NCBI RefSeq assembly: GCF_030463535.1
Contig: NC_132896.1
Span: 19,387,709 to 19,451,708, forward strand
DNA: 64,000 nucleotides
Reading direction: 5' to 3'
Origin: Salminus brasiliensis
Lineage: Eukaryota > Chordata > Actinopteri > Characiformes > Bryconidae
Shown: positions 37,268 to 62,270 of the stretch, piece by piece
Layout: each line of letters starts with the position of its first letter
How positions within the stretch are numbered: the first letter of the stretch is position 1
Made by a program: the position numbers and the translations under genes
The notes under the pieces: generated by a model
The model's database searches: none
What the model saw: the letters and a program-made list of their open reading frames with translations, nothing else
What the model was told of the DNA's origin: nothing

Positions 37268-39623
37268 CTGCCGAGGGAAGAAGAGAGAGACTGTTACGCA
37301 AGACTTCAGACAGGGCTGGGTTCATTTACTTCCCATAAAGTTCACACGAGAGTGCTGGAAAGACTCGGTTGGAGAGGAAAGGAAGAGTTAAGGTTAATTC
37401 TGTTAAAACCAGAAGGTAGATGTCCAGAAAGACTCAGAGTTAATTACGCTTTAAGGCAACAAGTGTCACACTCAAGGGCACAACGATCACGTTCGCTCAC
37501 GATCTTAAGGCGCTATGAGTAAGTCCAGAACTGAAATAAAAGACTTCCATTCAAGAGTTAATAAACTTGAGCAGCAAAGTTCCTACTGCTAAAAGTTAAA
37601 CCATTCATACATTCATCACATGGACAAATCACATAGCACAATCATTGTGTAGAGCCTTTAACATTCAAGGGTTAATAGAAGGCGCTGCTTCATAAGGACA
37701 ACTTTAAAAATAAGTTGGGGTCTGGAAAAATATCTAGAGATCAAGAAAAATTGTCTGGAGATTATTATAATCAACTCCTGGCCTTTCTGGATTTCTGAAC
37801 AGGTCACATATTGGAACAAGCTCATCACAAACCAATCGCAGTCAAAATTAAGGAGAGAAGTAAATAAAAAAAAATAGTGTACTAATCAAAAAACACTACT
37901 CACAGGTGATACACCATTTAATTAAATTGTTCATATCCAATGTTTTGGCTTCTTTTCCTCCCAATAAAATAAGCCAATAAGACAATAAGTATGAGAGCAA
38001 CGAGGGCAATTCCAACAGCTATGGGTACGACGAAGCTGTCTGGCTCATCTGCCTGGCAATCCTCAGCTGAGAAAGAAAAGCATGCATGTGTGAGAAAGGT
38101 TAAAAATAATAAATTGGTAAGAGGAAGCATCAACACTGAAAAACCCTTCTTTAGAGCGAGCAACATTTTAACCCACAGTATCACTAATTTGCAAACAGCA
38201 GCACAGACTCCGTTCCTATTAAGGGAAGTGGGGAAAGGGGAGGAGAAGAAAAAAAAAAAAAAAGAAAAAAGTCCAGAGCCATTTCAAGGACACAAAAATG
38301 CGCCAGAATTTATTACACAAAGATTGTCATGATTCAGCATTCCCTTTTCAAGTTACATCTTTTAAAATCAGCAAGCAGTGAATTTGACAATTTGTCCATC
38401 CATCTTTATTAAACTTGATTTGCTTTAATGTCAACTGGACCTCAGAACACACGCACCTTCATAAAAGTAAGGCACAAATGTGTCGGCGACTGATCTCGGA
38501 CGGCCTCCCCCAAACTGATCAAATTATGAAGTGGACTGAAATTAGTTGTGAGAGATTATGAGTGGAAAAATTATGTATGATTGTCGGAACAGATTGAATG
38601 ATCAATGCAGTCAAAACTGGGGGTGGTGGTGGTGGGGGGTGTAATTATGCTACATAAACAAGCATTCAACATGAACTACATCCACTATTTTTATTAAGGC
38701 TGTACAAAAGACTTAAAGTGCAAAGCTTTAAAGCAGTGCTTTACCAACACAAACGCTCTCTTGCCCAAAAAGTCAAACTGGGGTCCATCCTGCAATACCA
38801 GCTTGTTACTTGAGATGGAAACAGACCCTTTATCACAACAGGCTTTAATACTTGGATTGTTTAGATGCTCCTAAACTTCAGAAGTTTCTTAGCAGTACAA
38901 GTGTTACAACTGCTATTTGGTATGGAGTTCTTCCAGTTCTTGCTGACTCCTGATAAACTAGGTAGGCTTTCACAAACTAAAGCAGATGTAGTCACAATAG
39001 CAATGATTCCAGCAACCTGAGCAGACTTAAGTTAACTGGCAGAAAACCTCTCCTAGGAGGCATCTTATAAAGCAGGAATGTCTAATTCAGCCAAAACCTA
39101 AGCTCAAAGCTAAGGATGGTCCAATAAGATCCCTTTGCTGTTTTTCCTGCTGGATAAGGCCTAAACCCAACAGATTAAACAAAACCTGTTAAGCTCCGCT
39201 TAGCAGGATGTTTATATTCCAACTGCATGAGCCAGGATCTCTGGTATATACCATTTAGGATTGTCTAGACAAAGCCATGGCAAACAAGCACATCCAGCTT
39301 AAATACTAAGGCATGATGCATAGAAGTAGCCTTGCTAAAAACAAAAAAATGGGCAGATTGTGCATGCTACTCTAAGCTACAATAAATACTCACAGCATAT
39401 TAAAGTAGGGAACAGTTAGCTGTAGGCTCCAGTTGAGCTTAGCTTAGGTTAGTCAAGCACTGCCTTATAAACTAATCCTGCATCTAAGGCAATTGAATAT
39501 GCAATTAGCTGCAAGTCACTACCCCTCACTTCTTTTCTCTAGTGTACATTTAACACATTCAAGCGCAAGTTATTTACAAAAGAGCAGTTCAGTTGATTTA
39601 GTCACCCCTTTTTGAAACGTATG

Positions 39624-39654
<31 letters not shown>

Positions 39655-41779
39655 GCATTGTCTTAAATGGTAACTGCCAACATGGAAAAGTGGCTACAAC
39701 CTACAATTCATTTAAACCCTTTCCCCAACAATGTTTGTGGCCCACTGTAGTTATGCCTAAAGCATTTGGGTTCTTTTCTGTGGGGAAAGAAGGCATGACT
39801 AAAGTGAATTAAACAGTGAAATGATTAATTGGAAGTCATCAGGAGCAAGTGAAAAGTCTAATAACAAAAGTATTACATAACTCAGTTAATATATTGAACA
39901 ACATCCCCATAACTAGGGTATATAGGGCAAAGTATCAAGACTGATCATATTCGGAGCTTCAAATTGATAAAATGAACCTTAGAATAACCAATCACTTGCT
40001 TCTTGACAAAAACAAAACAAAACAAAGTATAGGGGTTGGGAGAGAAAGTGACTAGAAGGAACAAACAAATTAACGGGACCACAGTCCTGGACCACTGCAG
40101 AGCCTTCAGACAGATGCCAATGAGCTGCCATACAAGTTATGGTCACCAAAAAAAAAAAAAAAAAGCAGGACAAAGAAGAATTAAAGCTAAATTCTGACTG
40201 GGAATTGCCCTTTAAGAAAATTTGGTTGCAGTGGCCCAGGATCAGATTAGAGGATTTACTGATAATGCATGGATTTGAAACTATGATTTAACAAGGGTGT
40301 CATCACAGGGTCTGATATCCAACATAGGTCTTTCGCCGACCAATCACGTATGCAATCACTACAATGAGAATCAAGCTGGCCAGAGCGGCACCAACAATGA
40401 TTGGGATTAAGAGGCTGGTGTCATCCATTGCACATTCATGGGCTGCAGGCAAGAGAGAACATGAATTAACACAAAATGAGGCAGTCCCATCACATTAACA
40501 GCACACAGCAGGAGATGAGCACAAGTTTTGATTGCAATAGATTATTCCTGCATTTAAGACACACATGCAGAACATACCTGTACTGAATTTGTTCTCCGTG
40601 ACTCCAAAGGGCTGCACCTGGAGCTCAAATGTATTCAAGGAAAGGCTATCCGTGATGTTAAAGGTTTGTTCCTTTCTGCACATGTACGAGCTCCCCAGCG
40701 ACGCCTCCCACAGAGACAGGTTAACATTTGCAGCAGTGAAGATGCTACCTGTGATCAACCAAAAAGGAATTTACAAGGAATTAGTTAAGGTCACAAGAGA
40801 GCATTAAAAGCAAATAATCAATAATTTAATTTAGTCTATATAAAATGAACTAGTAGACCTTACCGTTTCCATTATTCAGTGTGAAATTCAAAGAGCTCAA
40901 GTAAAATTTGTTTGTGTGCTATAAGAGGACAAAACATCAGCATTAGGTTCATGAATATTTATACTCCAGCATCTGCAAACTATGAACAACGGTGTCCAAG
41001 ACTGAATTGTACAATGTCCTAGTGTGCTAGGCTTTGTTCATACAGACTGCTCATATTTTGCTTTTCTGGCATATTCGATGTAAGCAGGATTTTCTGCAGT
41101 CCAAATCGGAGTCAAAGTTTTTGAATCAAATGTTATAGCTTTACAGTGACCGCTTTAGCAAAGCGGTTAACCCCAAGCCCATCTCTTAACATATTCGGAA
41201 GAGCACATTAGCCTGTCAGTCATAATTATTTGCTGACCAGGGCAGCCTACTCATAGGTCCTGTTCTAGCCTTTCATGCTGCAGTGAAACGGCCAACCTTT
41301 AAATGCTGCATCTTTCCTAGTCAGCTTATCCACATGTACAGACCACTACTGGGTATGTACAAAATGAAGCATAACTTTAAATTGAGATCCAGTCCAAGAA
41401 CATCTTAAGCCCTAATAGCTAATGACCTGTTTATAACATGCAAGTCAACTTTGCCACATACAAGACCTTTGCGTGAAGAGGATATTTAAAGAAGTGTACG
41501 TTTAGTTTTCTAAACCTAGTGTGTACACTAACAAAATTAGTTCTTTAGCATGCACATTACATATTTACAGACAATATTAGCTTCAGTACAGAACTTCATA
41601 CTCACATTGGCAAAAATGAACTGGACTGTCATTGGTTCTGCATTCAGTGTGAGTGTTGCTTCAGCACCATTGCTTCCACACAATCCACTGACAATTGTAA
41701 CATTTGGATCAAGATTAACTGTGTGAAAGCTAGTGCCCTGAGTGAGGAAAAAAAAACTGATGTTAAAAAAAATATAAAA

Positions 41780-41864
<85 letters not shown>

Positions 41865-41963
41865 CATATATATATACATATATATATATACATATATATA
41901 TATACATACATATATACATATATATACATACACATATATACATACATATACATACACATATAT

Positions 41964-42038
<75 letters not shown>

Positions 42039-42075
42039 TATATACACATATATATATATACACATATATATATAT

Positions 42076-42124
<49 letters not shown>

Positions 42125-42779
42125 CCAACAATTTAAAATAACTGAAAATTATACTTTTATAATAATGGCATGTGGAATATAAGGGTAGGTAAGCTTTGGC
42201 ACATACTGGCTTGAATCTGAATTGCAGGCCCATCTTGGCCTTAAGACAGACGGGAGACTTCGGATCAGCTCTGACAACATAATCACCAACAGAAGGGTTG
42301 GGTAGCGGAGGAGTGGTTGGGACAGGGGTGGTAGGCATGGCAGTTGTGGAATTGGATGGAATAACTGTTGTGCTATTGGTATGCTCAGTCGTTGGGGCAG
42401 CTGTTGTCACGTTGATTGGCTCGGTGGTTGGACCCTCGGTTGTAGCATTGGTTGGTTGAGTAGTTGGGGCTTCTGTTGTACCATTAGTCGTACTGGTTGC
42501 AGTAGAGGTTTCTAGATCAGAACTGGAAGTTGTACTAATGGGCCCAAGGTCAGTTGTTGAGTCTATGACGGTACTGGCAAAGTCTTGTGTGGTCGAAGCA
42601 ACTGCAGGGACATCAGTTACATCCATAGTTGGAGGACTGGTGGGAAAGGTTTCGCTCTCTGGAGGCGCTGAAAGGAGCACATCTGCATGCACAAAACCTA
42701 CACAAAAAACAGGTGTTTTCGTACTCAGCTTAGTTTTCATTTCATTAGGTATAGGTACAACATTTTACACAAGCTTACT

Positions 42780-42821
<42 letters not shown>

Positions 42822-45088
42822 ATTTGCAGACTTTATTAATACCAATATCCCTAGAATAAAGGTACGGCAATAACGTTCCCAATGTTTTAAGTACAGTCCT
42901 CATCTACAGCTCAGTTTAAATAAAATGGGGTGCGTTGCTTGCATATCGCTGAACTTGTGATGAATATACTCCTCTTACAGAAGAGATTGTTCTTTTTTCT
43001 CTCTAGCCATCTTCCCATTTTTTTATCAATAAAGAAAAAATGCATTATATTATATACAATAATCCTGCAGTGCTTGCAAGGTCCCTGTGCTCAAGGCAGC
43101 ACATGTGCAAGCCTGTTTGAAGTTTGCCAATAAACACCTGAATGATTTAGAGTGCTTGGAAGAAGGTGCCACGGTCAGATGAGACCAAAATAGAGCACTC
43201 TGGCATCAACTCAACTCTGCGTGTTTGGAGGAAGAGAAATGCCAACTATGACCACAACACCACCATCCCCACCGTCAAGCACGGTGGTGGAAATATTATG
43301 CTTTGGGGATGTTTCTCTGCTAAGGGTACAACTTCACCACATCATCAGGAGGATGGACGGGGCCATGTGCCGTAAAATATGGCGTGAAAACCTTTCCCTT
43401 GGCCAGGACACTGAAAATGGGTCATGGCTGGTCTTCCAATGACCCAAAACATACAGCCAAGGCAACTAAGGAGGGAGTTAACTAAAAAGCCAGTCTCTGG
43501 ACCTTAACCCCTAGAAAAAACACACAGACACACACATTATATATAAATATACACACACACACATACACATTTAAGTTATATATATATATATATAACTTAA
43601 AGGAATACTATTCTGCAAATCTTTTTGAAGTCACTGTTTGCAATGTCCCAACTTGCATACGTCCACCTATTCTGCCCACAGCAGTTTAGCCCCACCAAAC
43701 TAAAGTCATATGTTTTTTTTTTCCAGGCAAACACTTAACAAGACACCACACAAAGTAGCTAATCAGAACAGAGCTCATTTACATACAACTCTAATAAAGC
43801 CACATTAAGAGGGTTAATGTCAAGAGTTTGGAGGTCCAAAAAGCAGGCCCTTTAAACACCTAAGCTTCTCTTGTCGTAAAGAGACTCCCTACCAGTAAAC
43901 AAAGAGGACGATGAACACACCCAACCTGAAATAGAGCTGTGAGTGGGACGCAGCATCTAGGAGGAGGAGGCTTAAAGTGAAAGCAGCTGAAAGTGAGCAT
44001 GTCTGGACTGGAAGAAGACACCATAAAACTGAGCTTTCTATCCCTGTCTGACAACTCTGCACACGCCGGTTTAACAAACAGTGACATGGTTTAAACTTGT
44101 GCTGTGCAACAAATTACTCAGCAAATGTGCAGCACAGAGTTGACCCTTCACTCAGCTCAGATGTCTGGGCACGCCAGGTAATGAGTGATCTGAGCCCTGC
44201 TTTAAAAGCAGTCTCACAATGATTAGCTTGAGGTATCTTACAAAAGATGCCTCACGGGTCACATGGCTTCGCGTGAGTGTGTCAGTCAAAGGTGCAGGTC
44301 AGTCACATGCTCATTCGCAGATAATCTGGGCAAAGAGTAGCTCATAAAAGTGAACATATATACCGTCGTTACCCAGCTCGCACTAGCTACACCACAAACT
44401 CCAACCAATTCAGCATTTCCCCGAAATCAGGCCGGGAACTGGAAATGGCCCAGTTGTGAATCAGCTGATTTTACAAGTCCAGTCTTCCTCACGCATCTCG
44501 GTTTTCCGAGCAGCTCACAGCACAACGAAAGTTACATAACACAGCTTATTTGTTGCGCTGCTGCCATGTCAGCCCGCACAGCTAACCTGGTGAAGAAACC
44601 CGAGGAACGACAGACCGACAGACAGACCGACCGACAGACAGACAGATACATTATGCAAGAGGATCGGGTCATCAGTCTACACAACCAAACACTATCGAGC
44701 CAAATAGCTACGCGAACTCTAAATTTAGCCACTCCAGCTAAAGCGAAAACAGGACACTGAGAGTAGCAGCGTAAGGAAGAGACGAGTCGTCTCGCTTATT
44801 TAACAAAACTTAAGGCTTTACCAGCTCGCATATTTCCATATTTCAGGAGTAACAACTGTCTAGCCCCGGTGAACCAGTTAAAACCGACAGCGAGATGCCA
44901 GGCTCCCGTTACCCGCTTTGCTAACCTAGCCTAGCCTAAAGCTAAAGCGGCTAGCTTAGCCAGCTCGGGCCTCAAACGCCGAAAATAAAAGTTGCTCCAA
45001 GATGCCTGTCCGAGTAAAACGCTCTCACGGCGGCGTACTCACCACTCAGAAGAGCGAAAAACAACGACAGGCAAACGCAGCGAAACAT
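37125..45088 (-). CDS. lamp2: Lysosome-associated membrane protein 2, with alternative A, B and C tails
   Basis: Shared exons: 45088-45043, 42682-42207, 41737-41606, 40918-40864 and 40748-40578. The last exon is one of B (40442-40303), A (38066-37918) or C (37267-37125). All three accept phase 1, giving 339, 342 or 340 residues. The signal peptide is [16 protein letters not shown] Ser/Thr/Pro mucin-like region with five N-x-T sites spans about 16-147. One LAMP domain follows from about 148, with its four cysteines (SPVC, GLC, YMC and the first Cys of each tail exon). Then come a membrane span and a cytosolic GYxxΦ signal. LAMP2 is a main lysosomal membrane glycoprotein, and its A form is the chaperone-mediated autophagy receptor. 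Unusually, I find no exon for the N-terminal LAMP domain of two-domain LAMPs; the architecture looks like CD68 or LAMP3. The tails identify it as LAMP2. Confidence 0.92.
37513..37664. repeat. 152-bp direct duplication, copy 2
   Basis: Partner of 36095-36246, offset by 1418 bases. It lies between the lamp2 A and C exons, so the two copies bracket the C exon. Confidence 0.93.
37918..38066 (-). CDS. lamp2: lamp2 alternative last exon, A type
   Basis: Encodes [18 protein letters not shown], the span [15 protein letters not shown] and the tail [17 protein letters not shown] and GYEQF mark the A type. The mammalian KHHH motif is replaced by RKRS, still basic. One extra Asn follows the usual C-terminal Phe. 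Confidence 0.9.
39627..39654. repeat. Poly(A) tract in the lamp2 B-A intron
   Basis: About 28 A residues. The 38067-40302 intron holds no other recognisable element apart from smaller A-runs (38250-38264, 40147-40164). Confidence 0.9.
40303..40442 (-). CDS. lamp2: lamp2 alternative last exon, B type
   Basis: Encodes [17 protein letters not shown], the span and the tail [19 protein letters not shown] and GYQTL mark the B type, the form dominant in vertebrate muscle. It is first of the three in transcript order. Its frame is intact with a consensus acceptor (CTGCAG|CCC). Confidence 0.9.
41787..42121. repeat. Long imperfect (TA)n/(TATACA)n tract in lamp2 intron 2
   Basis: About 335 bases of TA units with ACATA interruptions. 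It gives long spurious ORFs of alternating Tyr-Ile on both strands. It starts about 50 bases from exon 3. Confidence 0.97.
42783..42819. repeat. Poly(A) tract in lamp2 intron 1
   Basis: About 36 A residues; on the lamp2 sense strand it is a poly(T) run about 100 bases upstream of exon 2. Confidence 0.95.
43145..43460 (+). mobile_element. Tc1/mariner transposase fragment in lamp2 intron 1
   Basis: The frame reads [20 protein letters not shown] and then [20 protein letters not shown], the middle of a Tc1 transposase catalytic domain (the D-T/S-E-WRK and TVKHGGG-WGCFS blocks). Both ends are missing and a frame break follows near 43340. It runs opposite to lamp2. Confidence 0.82.
44609..44647. 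repeat. (GACA)n-like tetranucleotide repeat
   Basis: CGACAGACCGACAGACAGAC continuing to GATA in lamp2 intron 1. The rest of 43.5-45.0 kb has no recognisable exon or transposon. Confidence 0.85.
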
Positions 45089-45211
45089 GCTGACTGCAGC
45101 TTTCCTCCACAGCTCCCAGGTGGCCGAGACTCTGTTGTGTCCGAGAGTGGAGTTGAGACCCGAGCTGAGCCGCCGAGGCGCTATAAGAGCAGCACGGCCA
45201 GCTGACGGCAA

Positions 45212-45221
45212 GTCATATGAC
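45212..45221. promoter_or_regulatory. lamp2: Degenerate CLEAR-like E-box in the lamp2 promoter
   Basis: GTCATATGAC is a perfect palindrome about 125 bases upstream of the lamp2 start codon. It differs from the TFEB/CLEAR consensus GTCACGTGAC only in the two central bases. It is an E-box (CANNTG), but whether TFEB binds it is unknown. Confidence 0.3.
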
Positions 45222-46059
45222 AAACCAGTGGCGGGCGGTGTTGCCATGTTTGGAGTAAATCACTCTTAAACCGGAGTGAGAAATAGGGCCTTTTTTTTTT
45301 TTTAACATTTTCGTTCTCACCAGTATTTAGTATAATTAATTGCTTTTCCATATTTATTTTATTCGGAACAATTTCATTGTAAAAAAATGAAAAACAAACA
45401 AAAAAAACAATTCCAAGATGTAGCTAATTATTAGCTATGATTTCAACTAAAAACTAGATCGTTATAATTAAATTGGAGCTAAATAAAGCTAAAATAGAAT
45501 CCCTAACAGCCTGATAAAAGTTGAATATCAATTTAAAAATAAAATAATGTTATTTTCAACAGCTTGTCATAATAGTTTGGAGCAAGTCTGTTTTAGATAA
45601 TAAAGTACGCATTTACAGTCAAACTGGTTGAATACACCTTCAAAGTAAATACAGAATTCTGTATTTAACCGAAAAATATATGTATGTATATGAGAATTTG
45701 CTCCAACGCTACCAACATGCAATGCAACAAACGTCAGATGAGGAGGACCGATGCTTACACTGTGACTGAGCTACAGGAAACCCCCAAAACTGCAGGGCAG
45801 TTAGCAAACACTGGTTAGAGATTTTAAAGTGTTAAATCGGGAAAAAGCTCAACACAACGCTGCTGTGCTCTGGTTCTGCAAGTGGGAAAATCAAAAGGAA
45901 AGCAAGCACCACGGTGGGTGTGTATTACAGGCATCTGGCAACCTGTTCAGGAGCGCTTACAAGTGGACAAGTCTGATTTCATTTGATAGCACGTGTGGTC
46001 ATTTCAGCACCTACCAGAGAGCTACTCTGTGTGAAGCATGTGACCTAAATACCTAAATA
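45222..46059. other. lamp2 upstream sequence without recognised features
   Basis: AT-rich sequence with a T-run at 45291-45303. I see no gene, transposon or clear motif. Confidence 0.4.
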
Positions 46060-47170
46060 TATACCTAAATATATTTATTTCTATCAATATAAAAGAGAAT
46101 GAATAAACAATATAATAATGCTTGACATTTTTAGCAAATAGTAATATAATACTCCTAGATGGGATGCAAATAAAACAGGGGTCGGTGAGTGAAATTCATT
46201 ACCCACATGAAAATAATGATGATGATATACTGCGTAATGATGAGCCCCTGTGTGAAGTGAAACAGAGGAATGTGTCACATTTGTGTGTTTCCAGATTCCG
46301 ACTGAAGGTGGAACTGAGACATTCATTACAAGTAAAGTGATGGAGGCAATCAGCTTGTGGTACTGCTGACATGTTATTGAAGCCCAGGTTGCTTTGATAG
46401 CGGCCCTCAGCTTGTCTGTATAGCCGTCTCATCTTCCTTCCGACAACACCCCACAGATTCTGTAAGTGGTTCAGGTCTGGAGAATTGGCTGGCCATTCAA
46501 GCACAGTAACATCATGGCCAGCAAACCATTTGGTAGTAGTGTTGGCACTGTGGGCAGATGCTAAGTGCTGCTGGAAAATGAATTCGGCATCTGGATGGAA
46601 GCATGGAGTGCTCTAAAATCTGCAGGTAGACTTTAGGCTGTATTGAGTTCTGAGTCGATAAATCACAGTGGACCAACACCCACAGATGACATGGCATCCC
46701 AAACCATCACAGACTGCGAAAACTTTACCCTGGACTTCAGACACCTTGAATTCAGTCCTCTCCACTCTTCTGAAATGCAAAATTTAGGATGATTGAGCAA
46801 CACAGCAACTCCTTTTCTCCTTAGCTCAGGAAAGACACCTCTGACGTTGTCTCTGGATCAGGAGTGGCTTGATATTAGGTATACAGCAGTTGTAGCTCCT
46901 TTCCTGTTGACGTCTGTGCACGGTGGCTCTTAATGCACTGACACCAGCTTCAGCCCAAGTTCTTGAATCAACCTTTCTTGACAGTCCTCCAAAGGGCTCC
47001 TCGTGCACCTTTTCCTACCACATTTCCCCCTTCCAGAAATCTTTCCATTGGTATGCTTTGGTACAGCACTCCCCAAACAGCCAGCCTTTTCAGCAATGAC
47101 CTTCTGTGACTTACCCTCCTTGTAGAGAGTGTCAATGATTGTCTGAACTAGACCCGGGAGATACATGTTT
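46060..47170 (-). mobile_element. Degenerate Tc1/mariner element between lamp2 and cul4b
   Basis: On the minus strand, an N-terminal helix-turn-helix part (IIDTLYKEGKSQKVIAEKAG, then KCGRKR) lies at about 47130-47000. Middle pieces are in other frames, and MLEWPANSPDLNHLQNLWG at about 46504-46450 marks the end of the DDE domain. There the usual D-x-NPIE has become NHLQ, losing the catalytic glutamate. Stops and frameshifts occur throughout. Confidence 0.78.
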
Positions 47171-48746
47171 TTTATACTGTTTGAGTAGTAATTTACTCAA
47201 ACTGGAAAATAAATATTAATAATTTGAGATACAGGATTTCTGATTATACTGATCAAAAGTAAAACATAAAAAAATGAATATAAAATATATAATAACTTTT
47301 TCACAATGTTAAATTTTTTAGGATGCACTAGTACTCTGAGATCCCATGATGTGTTAGAGTTGGTATTATTGAACTTGAGAACGAATAACCCTTTCAGTAC
47401 TATATACAAGCCGTTCACTTAGATTGTACATCAACCTTGCCAGGCTATCCTTCTTCCACCATTTTGGTTGCTAATATTAATGAATTAATTTGTGTTATAA
47501 AGTCACAGCTAATATCTGAACTACAGGTCATTTCTGAATGGTTTTTAATTCACACACTGTTTATTCACTGACTGTGCACTAGAAAGTCTGAAACTTTTCC
47601 AAATCCAAATCTCTACACTATACAGAACACCATCACTTTATACTAAACTCAGCAGTTTCTGTGGCATTACTTCTTATCACACTAAGTGCACAATCTTCAA
47701 GAGTCCTCTATTAAAGGCAACAGTTTTGCCCGTAAGCCAGACATCTTAAGCTGAAAAAAGGGATGATTTTTGTTCAATAATTTTAGCCAGGAAGAGCCTA
47801 GCAATTTACAGCTGTTAATCTTCAACCATAAAAAATAAAACATCTGGTATAATGGGTACCAGGTTATATGGTTCTCTTATATGATAGAGAAGCTACAGAT
47901 TAGGTTTAAATACCATTTTGTAAATAACACCAAAAAGGATTGCTCTAGTGTCTAGACTCTTTTTCAGTTCTATGTAGGACTGGTTTTACATGTACATGAA
48001 AGTTAGTCTGAGAACCTCCGTTTTTTCAGCGCCCGAATTATTATAGCAAGCTCTTCTAGGTAACATTTTCCCTTTGATCAAACTTTAACAGGATTAAACT
48101 TTAAACCAGATCGGGTGTGATGCCTAGTTTGGTCGTTTCTCTCTTTCGTTATAAATCACTTCATTCATTAGAGTGGTCTTGGTGGATTCCATTGGCACAG
48201 TGGCAGCGCACTGAGGCTGCAGTCGCCCCCTGCTGGCCGCTTCCACCGTTGCGTTTGGACTCCATCAGAAAAAAAACCACTCATAGCGGCGGCTATGCTA
48301 GCTAAGTCCTTCCGGTAGGTCAATCCGCCGCATTGCAAAAGTTTATTGCAAACTATTCACCTTCCGATTTACTGCAGTGAATGCAGAAACACGTCTCTTT
48401 ATATAAAACCAATAAACAAACAAAAGTTTCCAAGCACGCCCGCCGCCGCTTCCTGGAAAAGTGGATAACTGGACTTGAAAGACTCGCTCAAGAGTGTGTC
48501 CGAGAGGAAGCAGTAACCGACCATCTTTCTTCTCGCCAGCAATAACAAGAAAAGAGAGGCTCCAAGTAGGGCTACAGTTTGCAATTTATCGTCCGTTTCT
48601 TCCCAAAAAGAGGCAGAACGGTGCTTTTGGGGCTTTTCGCAGACCAAGACCAAGGCCGCGGAACACAGAGACTCCTCCAGCGACAGCCTCCGGGAGCGTA
48701 GCGTTAGTAGAGTGTCTGTTTGATTTTTTTTTGCATTTCTTTTTTC
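47171..48746 (+). other. cul4b: cul4b upstream region and probable 5' UTR
   Basis: AT-rich up to about 48.1 kb, then GC- and CpG-richer from about 48.2 kb to the start codon, consistent with a promoter and 5' UTR. A pyrimidine tract (48722-48746) leads into a possible splice acceptor at 48758-48759. No separate upstream coding exon could be identified. Confidence 0.45.
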
Positions 48747-61735
<12,989 letters not shown>

Positions 61736-62270
61736 GAGATACAGACGGATGGATGTACGGATGAATGGATAGATTAAAGGAAAGAAGGCGAATGGAGAAT
61801 CCCAAGAAAGAGGAGGCTGTTCTCAGTGAACGTACGGAATAAAAATCTTTGCTCCAGTTGATGTTAAATTTACCCTCTCTAACCCAGCGACTGGCAACTG
61901 AATGGATATTACTCCACCAGGTCTTGTCAGGGGTATGTTTTCCACTGGACTGCATGCCCATTAGAAAAAATATTATATATTGTTCAGTTTGAGAGCTTTT
62001 CAGTAAGAATCGGACAATCCCAGACACACGCGCTTTTTTTTTTTTTTTTTTTCTCTTTCTTTCATTTTTTTTTTTTTTAATTTACTGAAAGAAAAACTGT
62101 ATTTATTTTCAGTATTGGTTCCAAGTCTGTTTGTTTGTCATCATTCTCTGTTTATTTTTAAGTCACATTTCCTTTTAAGTCACTGTGTATCCTGTGCAAA
62201 ATGTTCTTATCACGTTTTGGGGGGGAAAAAATGAAGAAGGATTACTAATAAAATGAGACATTTGTTCGGT
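61736..62270 (+). other. cul4b: cul4b 3' UTR
   Basis: Follows the stop codon and has (GATG/GGAT)-rich sequence and T-runs. The poly(A) signal AATAAA is at 62247-62252. Confidence 0.65.

Noticed and set aside
37125-40442. Three tandem LAMP genes
   Set aside because: The three tail exons each lack a lumenal domain and share one acceptor phase after the same exon. They are alternative last exons of one gene.
41723-42121. Plus-strand Tyr-Ile repeat ORF
   Set aside because: Translation of the (TA)n microsatellite; no coding signal.
41763-42740. Minus-strand ORF of 325 residues
   Set aside because: Only the first part (to 42207) is lamp2 exon 2. The rest reads through the donor into a (TA)n tract that encodes Tyr-Ile repeats.
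44350-44760. 136-residue ORF in lamp2 intron 1
   Set aside because: Contains the (GACA)n repeat. There is no domain, and no splice signal fits lamp2.
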